This document shows positions 19,283 through 28,273 of a DNA stretch of 31,760 nt, piece by piece. The notes below the pieces were generated by a model. It worked only from the letters and a program-made list of their open reading frames with translations. It had not been told where the DNA came from and made no database searches. The translations under genes were made by a program, and so were the position numbers. This DNA is from Reclinomonas americana ATCC 50394 (lineage: Eukaryota > Jakobida > Jakobea > Jakobida). Numbering within the stretch: position 1 is the first letter of the stretch; each line of letters starts with the position of its first letter. The stretch spans positions 1 to 31,760 of the forward strand of contig PS015201.1 of assembly GCA_048213135.1 (NCBI GenBank), written 5' to 3'.

Positions 19283-19613
19283 AATGAATTGTTGTTGTTG
19301 TTGCTGAAGATGCTATTATTGCTGTTGTCAATTTACATGTTTATCTTTCGATATTCCTGAATCGATCGACTGACGACTTTCAATCGCTTTTTTTCTGCTG
19401 CTGCTGTGCGCGCGGTGAGCACATCGGGGTTTCTTCATTGTCACACTCTCTGCTATCCCCGCTCCTCTTTGCTTGTCAACGCACGCCACTGTTTCCGTGC
19501 ACAAAAAACAATCTCTGGTTTCCACAAAAGCTGTACCCGATACTCTTGTTTCTCGTTGCGCTTATGAACGACAATCGCTGTGTACCTCCGCCTCTCACCT
19601 CCCCTCTGCACAA

Positions 19614-19619
19614 TATATA
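19614..19619 (+). promoter_or_regulatory. TATA box of the secreted mosaic gene
   Basis: TATATA lies about 48-53 bp upstream of the ATG at 19667, after a C/T-rich stretch. That fits transcription starting near 19640-19650 with a leader of about 20 nt. The assignment rests on sequence and spacing only. Confidence 0.55.
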
Positions 19620-19666
19620 CCCACGCACTCCTCATTACTTGTTTGTGCGTGCACAGAGGACGCAAC

Positions 19667-22600
19667 ATGTCTGGTCATGTCCGCCGCCTCCACTCCAACG
19701 CGTGTGCTCACGCAGTGCTGTGCATTGTCGCACTGTTGTCGCTGAGCGTGTTGAGCAACACTGCCGCTGCCGCAAGTGAGTACACACCGAGACACAGCAC
19801 ATTCACCACAAACGAACATGCATCTTTTGTTTCTGGCGCGCGCTCATCTGAATGAGATTGATCAAGAGTTCTCATTGTAACGGTCGCATACGCAGCACAC
19901 TCAACAGCCTTGTGCGTGTGTGATGCGTGCATGTGTCTCCACGCGATGACTCTCTTCCTCGTTATCCGTGCACACGCTCGCATTTCGCTGCGAAACCACA
20001 GCGATGCATGATGATCGATGTGTTGTGTCCGCTGCGTCAGATTCGCTGCTGCTGTGTGCTGTGTGTCCGCTGCGCAGCGCCCTCGCGCAGCAGGTATTAC
20101 TCCTTTCTCTCTTCTCCGTAATCCGTCGTGCCTGCCACTTTGCGCTACTCCTTTGTTCCTCCACTCCTGCGCGCGCGCGCGAAAACTGACCGTTGGGCAC
20201 ATCTGCACTCCCTCCTTTTTTGTGCAATGTGTTGTCTCGCCCTCTCTCTCTCNNNNNNNNNNNNNNNNNNNNNNNNNNNNNNNNNNNNNNNNNNNNNNNN
20301 NNNNNNNNNNNNNNNNNNNNNNNNNNNNNNNNTTCCCCTTCCCTCCCTTTCTCCCTCCCATTCTTTCTACCTCTCTTCCCTCATACGCACTCTCTCTTAC
20401 AATGTGCACACTCATTTCGCGCGCAAATTTTGTTTGTTTTCCGCAGTCGTCATCTCGCCCTCCAACATCGCCATCAAGGCCGGCACCGCTGGCCAGATCG
20501 TCGACATCAATGTGACTGGCTCGCCGATCGCCTGGTCAACTTCCTCCACTGCCACTCTCTTCCTCGACCGCGCGTGCACTGGCACGTCGTCGCCGACCAC
20601 TGTCGTCAACTCCAGCACCATCTCTGCCTCGCTCACCTTCAACGCGTCTGGTGACGGCATTGGTGGTGAGCGATATCTGTGCATCGACGTGGACGGTGCG
20701 GGCGCGGCCGCGCGCAACGAGTTTGTGGCCACTGTGTTTGTCTGTTGCGTGCATTTCTGCCTCGCAATCAAACATCAACCCTGGACTGACTCTCTCCTCC
20801 CACTTCACAGACACCATGGGCCGGAGCGAGATGCCGCAGCTGGTGAATGGTCTCGCCGACTTTCGGCTGACGGTGGCTGGCCAGCACTTTGCCAATCGTG
20901 AGCTGGGTTCCGGTGGCTCGTTTGGCTTGTACTCGGCCGCCGACTGCAGCGGAGTGGCGGCACCAAACTCGGGTGTCGCTCTGCGAGCCAGTGATCCCTC
21001 CGGCTTCTACACCGTGTTCTCGGTGGCCACTGGCGCGTCATTCGCGCAGGGTGCTCTGGGGGCGACGGCTGCCGGCTCATGCTCGCTGGCGTCGCCGGGC
21101 GTGTACTATCTGTGTGGCAAGTTGCGTTTATATTGCGAGCGAGCGAGAGAGAGAGAGAGACGGCACTGGTTGCATTCTGTGCCATGCAAGCCTCCGAAGG
21201 TTGTCTCCTCTCTCGCACTTGCGCGGCCTTCATCGACTGCCTTGCAGTTTGTCTTCTTCTCCCTTTCCCTACCCCCCTCACCGTTGTCCACACCATCAGG
21301 TTCCAGGCCGGTGGCACCGCCGTGTACCGCCTGCAGCAGGTCCCGCTCATCGTGACCGCTGCTTCATCGACTCCGCTGGTTTCCTCTGCCAATCCGCCCG
21401 TGCTCAAGTACGGCAGCGCCAACTCGGTTGTGATCGGCTCCTCGGCTTTCAACCTCACCGACTGCACGAGCTTCAAGCTCGTACCGGCGGGCGTCGATTG
21501 CGCCACTCTGTCGGACTACTCGACGCTGACGGGTGGAGTGGGCGCGGTGTTAGTGCGCGGTGGTGCCGAATCGTGTGAGTCGGCAACTGGCTGTCGCCTA
21601 TTCCGCGCGACCATCACTCCGAATGGATCCAGTGGCGGCGGTGCCTACAAGCTGTGTGTGGCGGCCAACAATGGACCGTACGAGTCAGCAGGAGAGTCTT
21701 TCACCTCCGGCTTTATGACAGCCGGTGGCCTCAGTGCGAGTGGCCCGACGCCCACATCGACTCCGTTGACCACCGATGCCACCACGAAGGCAAGCATGTC
21801 GACGTTGGCGGTGACGGCAACCACGATCCAGTTCACGTTTGCTCGCGAGTTCTTCCGCCGCCCGCGCGTGTTGCTCGGCTTCACCAGCGTCGGTCCGCAG
21901 ATGACAAACAATATCTCAACCCAGGCCAACGAGCCGACTGACGGCACTTTCGCATTCTGTGCGGAGCCGGTGGTGACTGTGGCGCAAGTGTCGACTCGAT
22001 GCCGTGGCGTGTCGACGGACGGCCAGCAGGGACCCACCATTACGCTGAGTTGCGTTCACTACGATGAAGGACAAGGCATTGAAGTGTGTGACTCATCGTT
22101 TTCCCTCCGCGTCGCTGCACGTGCAGGTTACCTGGCGTACTATGTGCATCACACCAATGCTCTGTCGATGGACGGTCAGCGCACGCTGACAAGCGCAGCG
22201 TGGGCGTCGGATGCGGTAAACAAGAACAGCTCGGCTGTTGCGTTTTGTGTGCGAGTATTCGTCTGTTGCTTCAGAAAGACTTACTTCCTGCCATCTGCTT
22301 GAGCACAGTTGGTGAGCGTGTCGTCTGCGTACCAGTTCGCGTCGGTGCCAGCCGTTCCCGTGGCCGTCATCGGTGTAATGTCGATGCGTCAGTCGGCTGC
22401 CGGCAATGATGGGCGCGTGCGCGGCGACAATTTTTCGGTGACAAGCAGCTCAGCCTCGCGCTCCAGCTTTGTCCTCAAGGGCACAGTGAGCGGCGACTCG
22501 CGCATCGAGGCGGTGTCTGCACGCTTTGCTGTGGCACCGACGCGCCCCGACAACACCAACAACAGCGGATTCGTCATGCTGTCGGGTGGTGCGTTCTCAT

Positions 22601-25298
22601 CCTTTTCCCGTTTGGTTGGAGCGACATAAGGTTGTCTTTTTGTCTGACCCCTTGCGTGTGGCGCAGAGACGACGCACACCGGCACTGCGACAACGCAGAC
22701 AGCCAGTCTGGTGACACCGTCGACCCCCAATGGCCTGCTGCGCGCCACCATCAGCGTGCAGCTGTTCCTGCGTGGCTGGAAGTCGTCGGCAGCCATTGTG
22801 CATAACCGCATCGATCAGCAGTCGCTGCAGTTCACCACCAAGCGCCTCGGCAACGAGGACTATGTGACGGCGATCTCGTACGGCGCCAGTGGGGCCGACG
22901 CGTCTGACGTTGAGTACGTGACGTGGGTGGCGATTGGTCGTGCGGCGCAGGGCGCGCCGATCTCGTGCCCTGTCGGCTACAGCGGCTCCAACTGCGGCGT
23001 GTGCACGCTGCCCGACGGTACCACGACGTGCTCACTGAACCGACGCGCGGTGCTGAGCTGCGCCTACGGTACCACTCAGATCGTCGCCCAGTGTGCTGAG
23101 GGTCGCGAGTGCTTTGAGGCGAATGGCTCGTCGCAATGTGGCTGCTCGGCGAACGGTATTAGTTGCTCGACTGGTAGTGATTGCTGCTCTGGAAGTTGCA
23201 GCAACTCTGGTCTGTGTGTGCCTGCGTGCAATCCCACCACCACCTGCTCCGGTCACGGAACTTGCAACAATGACGGCACATGCCAGTGCGACGCTGACTA
23301 TTACGGTGCATCGTGCAATGTGAACTGTGTGGCGGCCACCACATGCTCTGGGAATGGAACGTGCAACACTGACGGCACATGCCAGTGCACAGGCGACTAC
23401 ACCAATGCCAGCTGCAACTGCAGTCCCACCACCACCTGCTCCGGTCAGGGAACGTGCAATACTGACGGCACGTGCCAGTGCACGGGCGACTACACCAACG
23501 CCAGCTGCAACTGCAGTCCCACTGCCACGTGCTCCGGCCACGGAACGTGCAACACTGATGGCACGTGCCAGTGCACGGACGACTACACCAATGCCAGCTG
23601 CAACTGCAGTCCCAGCGTCACGTGCTCTGGCCACGGAACCTGCAACACTGACAGCACGTGCCAGTGCACGGACGACTACACCAATGCCAGTTGCAACTGC
23701 AGTCCCAGCGTCACGTGCTCTGGCAACGGAACGTGCAATACTGACGGCACTTGTCAGTGCACGGGCGACTACACGAATGCCAACTGCAACTGCAGTCCCA
23801 CCACCACCTGCTCCGGTCACGGAACGTGCAACACTGACGCCACATGCCAGTGCTCGGGCGATTTCACCAACGCAAGCTGCAACTGCAGTCCCACCATGAC
23901 TTGCTCTGGTCACGGCACCTGCAACACCGATGGAACGTGTAGCTGCACGTCTCCATGGAATGGTTAGTGCTGGTTCTTTTGCTGTTCTTGGTACGGGAAG
24001 GCTGACGTGTGTGTACGAACAGATTCTGCGTGCGCATGCGCAGCCAGCGCTACTCAGGCTCTTACGTACGTTGGCCAGTGGATATCAGCGGCATCTAGCA
24101 GCGATGGTACCATGTTGGTGGTTGTGGGGACCAGAACCCCAATCTTCACCTCTGCTGACTCTGGTGCAACGTGGACTGCTCGTGCGTCCAGTCTCCTATG
24201 GTCTGCAGTAGCGTCAAGTAGCGACGGCACGAAACTGGTGGCTGTGGCACAGAGTGATAAGATTTACACCTCCANNNNNNNNNNNNNNNNNNNNNNNNNN
24301 NNNNNNNNNNNNNNNNNNNNNNNNNNNNNNNNNNNNNNNNNNNNNNNNNNNNNNNNNNNNNNNNNNNNNNNNNNNNNNNNNNNNNNNNNNNNNNNNNNNN
24401 NNNNNNNNNNNNNNNNNNNNNNNNNNNNNNNNNNNNNNNNNNNNNNNNNNNNNNNNNNNNNNNNNNNNNNNNNNNNNNNNNNNNNNNNNNNNNNNNNNNN
24501 NNNNNNNNNNNNNNNNNNNNNNNNNNNNNNNNNNNNNNNNNNNNNNNNNNNNNNNAAATTTACGTCTCCGCGGACTCGGGCGCGACGTGGCTGGCAGGTG
24601 AACTCCAGCGCAGCTGGTCGATCGTGGCTTCCAGCAGCGATGGATCTTTGCTGGCGGCTGCGAGCAACTTTATCTATACATCCACCGACTTTGGTGTGAC
24701 TTGGACTGCTCGACTTACCGATGCCACTCGGCAGTGGCGATCGTTGGCCATCAGCAGTGACGGTTCGAAGGTGGTGGCTGTGGGGTTGTCTGGGTTTATT
24801 TACACCTCCACCGACTCTGGCGTGACATGGACGGCTCGACTCACTGATGCCAACCGCAATTGGCGATCCGTGGCCTCAAGCTGTGACGGCACCAGACTGG
24901 TGGCTGCGGGGTCCTCTATTCAGATCTACACGTCCACTGACTCTGGTGAAAACTGGACAGCTAACGAGACAGCTCGCCTGTGGTTCTCTGTCGCCTCCAG
25001 CTGCGACGGCACCAAATTGGTGGCTGTCGCGGCCACGGGGCAGATTTACACCTCTGCCGACTCGGGCGCCAACTGGACACCTCGCGATTCTAACCGCCTG
25101 TGGCGATCTGTGACCAGCAGCAGTGACGGTACCAAGCTGGTGGCTGTGGTGAATAACGGCCAGATTTACACCTCCGCTGACTCTGGCGATACATGGACGC
25201 CTCATGATCCCGTGCTCGCCTGGAATTTCGTAGCGTCCAACAGTGACCGCACCAAGGTGGTGCTCGCCGCTGATGGTGTGTATCAACTGAATTGCTGA
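19667..25298 (+). CDS. Secreted mosaic protein: beta-sandwich, H-lectin-like, EGF-like and Asp-box repeats
   Basis: Exons 19667-19775, 20447-20743, 20811-21120, 21300-22048, 22127-22236, 22309-22588, 22667-23962 and 24023-25298 join in phase. Roughly 1475 aa, with the last exon broken by an N gap. Residues 1-35 are a signal peptide (hydrophobic AVLCIVALLSLSVLS, then small residues). Residues 37-390 hold three related cysteine-containing modules, each ending near a G-x-Y-x-L-C motif (ERYLC, VYYLC, AYKLC). Residues about 400-715 hold segments like H-type lectins (FFRRPRVLLGFTSVG; final VEYVTWVAIG); this is tentative. Then come a compact cysteine-rich knot (SCSTGSDCCSGSC), eight ~31-residue EGF-like repeats, and at least eight Asp-box/BNR repeats of 40-42 residues (SADSGATW, STDSGVTW). 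No transmembrane segment is visible, so it is probably secreted or matrix-bound; a sugar- or surface-binding role is inferred. Extra exons may lie in the 20253-20332 gap. Confidence 0.9.
19776..20446 (+). other. First intron of the mosaic gene, with N gap
   Basis: 671 nt from GTGAGT to CGCAG. The first half is unique sequence. The second half is CT-rich on the transcript strand around the gap 20253-20332. Joining exon 1 (phase 1) directly to exon 2 keeps frame, so no extra exon is required. Confidence 0.75.
23229..23961 (+). repeat. EGF-like repeats, 93-bp tandem array (about eight units)
   Basis: Each 31-codon unit has the pattern CSPTTTCSGHGTCNTDGTC followed by QCTGDYTNASCN (quoted in two parts). 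DNA identity between the middle units is very high. Every complete unit from the second on has an N-A-S or N-A-N site before the last Cys; all but one are N-glycosylation sequons. The first unit is diverged (DADYYGASCN) and the last is cut by the exon end. Confidence 0.93.
24100..25280 (+). repeat. Asp-box/BNR repeats, 120-126 bp units, interrupted by N gap
   Basis: Repeats read SSDGTKLVAV, then 5-7 residues, IYTSTDSGVTW, then a variable loop. Units of 42 residues (two copies) and 40 residues (two copies) are complete right of the gap 24275-24555. The S-x-D-x-G-x-x-W Asp-box is typical of sialidase, sortilin and Ycf48-type beta-propellers. Sialidase catalytic residues are not evident, so a propeller scaffold is more likely than an enzyme. 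Confidence 0.85.
24275..24555. other. Assembly gap (N) inside a coding exon
   Basis: 281 undetermined bases within the Asp-box repeats. The reading frames on the two sides are not compatible with a 281-base spacing. Confidence 0.95.
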
Positions 25299-25587
25299 AG
25301 TGTTTTTTGGGGCTTCGTTACCTTTTCTTTGCGTTTTTTTTCGCAACTTATTTCGACTCTTCTCTCTCTCTCTCTCTCTCTCTCTCNNNNNNNNNNNNNN
25401 NNNNNNNNNNNNNNNNNNNNNNNNNNNNNNNNNNNNNNNNNNNNNNNNNNNNNNNNNNNNNNNNNNNNNNNNNNNNNNNNNNNNNNNNNNNNNNNNNNNN
25501 NNNNNNNNNNNNNNNNNNNNNNNNNNNNNNNNNNNNNNNNNNNNNNNNNNNNNNNNNNNNNNNNNNNTCGTTTCTTTCGTTCTTACT

Positions 25588-25653
<66 letters not shown>

Positions 25654-25690
25654 CTATTGCGCATTGTACGCTGCACCCGTCCCCGTGAAA
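25299..25690. repeat. CT microsatellite with N gap, downstream of the mosaic gene
   Basis: CT dinucleotide arrays at about 25362-25386 and 25590-25650 flank an N gap at 25387-25567. No coding signal. I see no clear AATAAA for the upstream gene. Confidence 0.85.
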
Positions 25691-26346
25691 ATCTTGCAGG
25701 CAGATGCATTGGTGCACGTGTACTTATGCTCGATAAAGTCGAGAGAATCGCACCTTACGTTGCATAGCAGTGCCGGGTAAACAGTGCAGTTAGAAGGCAC
25801 CTGCGTAGACTCTTAGCACCGGTAGTTGCTGCAATTTCCATCAGCCCTGATATAAGGAAAATGGCCCAATCGAGTCCATCGAACATCATCATGATCAATC
25901 CCACCACCATCAATATTAATGAATCCATCGCGTGTGGACGGCAGCAGTAGGCCCACAGGTACAAGGAATCTCTGTCACGGGGTGTCGCTGCAGGCCACCC
26001 CGTGACACCCCGTGACAGAAAGGTGCTCAGAACAGCGATTCACGAGGTGGATCAGGTGCGTGACACTCTCTTCTTTCGAGTGCTGCTGTTCTTGTCGTGC
26101 GAGCCATGCCCGTCGCTGAGAAAACAATGCAATAAAATTTTCAAATATTCCTCGAAAACGATCACCGAACACGTTGCGAAAACTATCGAGTTTTGTCGTG
26201 TGAGTCAGTGCGCCTTCTTGGGTGTTTGTCGCGCAGAACTTGACGTGTGACATTGCTTGTGACGACGGGCCGATCGCGCGGTGCGCGCGCTGCAAGCTTT
26301 CAGACAACGATTGTCACGCGGTGTGTCACGGGGTGGTCCCACATTT
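25691..26346. other. Convergent intergenic region; two weak minus-strand open frames
   Basis: A minus-strand frame at 25755-25964 (69 codons) contains a hydrophobic stretch (LILMVVGLIMMMF), and another at 25975-26307 (110 codons) has ordinary composition (SFRNVFGDRFRGIFENFIAL). A plus-strand frame of 82 codons covers 26002-26250. None can be assigned to a family or shown to be expressed. The region also carries an inverted-repeat cluster and an unusually AT-rich patch (26125-26165). Confidence 0.4.
25971..26019. repeat. Perfect 16-bp inverted repeat with 17-nt loop
   Basis: TCTGTCACGGGGTGTC (25971-25986) is the exact reverse complement of 26004-26019. The motif GTCACGGGGTG or a one-base variant occurs again twice in tandem at 26313 and 26325, and its complement twice in tandem at about 25995-26016. 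Confidence 0.9.
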
Positions 26347-28242
26347 TCACTCATAATCACGCGATACATCCACTCGCGGCGCAAAGGGACTCTGCTTGGC
26401 TGGCCGGCCGCCACCACCGCCACCGCGACCAGAGGAGGGGCGCGAACTGGACCCACCACCATCAGCTGCTGCTGCGGCGCTCCGATGTTGCTGGCGACGC
26501 GACGACGACGACGACCCACCACGGTCACGAGCGGACAACTTGCCGACGACGGCAGGCTGCCGGACACTGTCGGGTTTCTGCTGCCCCGACCACGTGACCT
26601 GTTTCACGGGCGATGGGTAGTCCTGTTGCGCAACACCCCCATTGGCAAACGCGACAAAGCCGCGCAATCACGACAAGACACTATTCGGTGGCTCACCACG
26701 CCAATGACACACCGCGCCGCCTGCTGTTGGGCGGCCGACATGCGGGACGGCTGGTGCACGAACTCGCGAGGCACGTCGCGCAGCACTGACAAGAAGTGTC
26801 GCACGAACTCGCCCTCCTGTGAGTGGGGAAGTGAGGGAGGGTGCGCAAATAAAAGTACGCGGCACTGACAACAACTGCAAGCTGACGAACCGGATCGTAG
26901 GTGGCCGCTTGCTTCAACACGTTGAAGTAGCGGTCTTCACGTGGGTCCAGTCCAACTATGGAGGGGAGGGTGAGGTGCGGACAAGGAAGAGTGGGGAGAG
27001 GAGAGAATCACCTCCAGCGACATATTGCCAGTTTCCCCTGGTTTCAGCGAGAGTGAGCGGATGTGGGCGACAGGATGAGAGGCCAGGCACTCACCAGTTG
27101 GAGGAAACGTCTTCAGTGGGCAAGAAGAGGGCGGAGTGAGTGGAAACGGTCAAGGGCGAGAGCAGAAGAAGTGACACCAACCATAATCAATCAGCTGGCT
27201 CTCTGCGATCGCAAGGAGACAGTCAGCAAGGGAAGGGGAAGGGAAGAGAAAGAGAAGGATGAAGAGAAGGGAAGAGAAGAGAAGAGAAGGGAGAGGGGAG
27301 GACAGGGAGAGGAGAGGTGAAGAGAAGAGTGGAAAAGAGGAGAAAAGGAAAGAACAGGGGAGAAGAATAACAGAGAAGAAGAGAGGAAAGGAGAAGGCAA
27401 GAGAAGAGAAAAGAGGAGCCAAATGAGCGCGCGCTAGCCACTCACCAAACAGCTCCGCTCCCATGCGCCAGTCCACGTGCAGATCCTTGGTGAGGAAGCT
27501 GCCGACAATCTGCAGTGGAAGCGTCAGCAGCATTGCGCTGCTTGCCTCGACGACGACGGAGACACACACCTGGCGCGCCCGATTGCTCATAAAGCCTGTG
27601 GTGCGCAGCTCCGTCATGCTGGCGTCGATGAGCGGGTATCCGGTCTCGCCCTATTGGGACAGTGTGAGGGCGAAGGAGGAGGAAGAGGCAAGAAAAAGAT
27701 TGAGGGAGAGCGAGAGAGAAAGAAAGACAGTAGGCAAGGCGAGAACGAGGGAGAAAAGAACGAGCAAACAGCATGGCGTGGAGAGGCTGCGGATGCAGAG
27801 CGAACTCGACAGAGATTGAAAGAGAGAGAGGGGGCGACAACAGAGTAACAGAGACTGCACTGTCCAAAACCATGGAGACGGACGGTGCAGGGAACGAGCT
27901 TGACAGCCAACGAAAGAAGCAATGGCAGGGACAGAGAGCGGCAAGACCAGAGAAGGCAGAGAGGCGTCGTAGACGGAAGAGAGAAGACGACGGCCGAGAG
28001 GGCATTGCACCGCACAGAGAAACACGAAGACGGAGCGCGCGCGCAGGCGATGCTGTGACAAAGAAAAGAGGAACGAAAACGAGAGATTGTCGAGTGGCAT
28101 GCGCACTGCAGGGCACAGCGAAAGGTGGATATGGAGCTTAACAGAAAGAAAAAAAGAAGAAAGAGAGAGAGAGAGGAAGAAAGAAAGAAAGGAAGGAAGG
28201 AGGAAGAAGGAAGAAAGAAGAGAGAAAGAAAGAAAGAAAGAG

Positions 28243-28273
<31 letters not shown>

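Noticed and set aside
22389-23913. Long minus-strand Ala/Val-rich frames opposite the EGF and lectin-like exons
   Set aside because: These are antisense shadows of the plus-strand exons; the plus strand carries the Cys pattern, sequons and splice phases.
23229-23961. Possible CRISPR array
   Set aside because: The regular 93-bp units have no unique spacers, encode EGF-like repeats in one frame, and lie in an intron-bearing eukaryotic gene.
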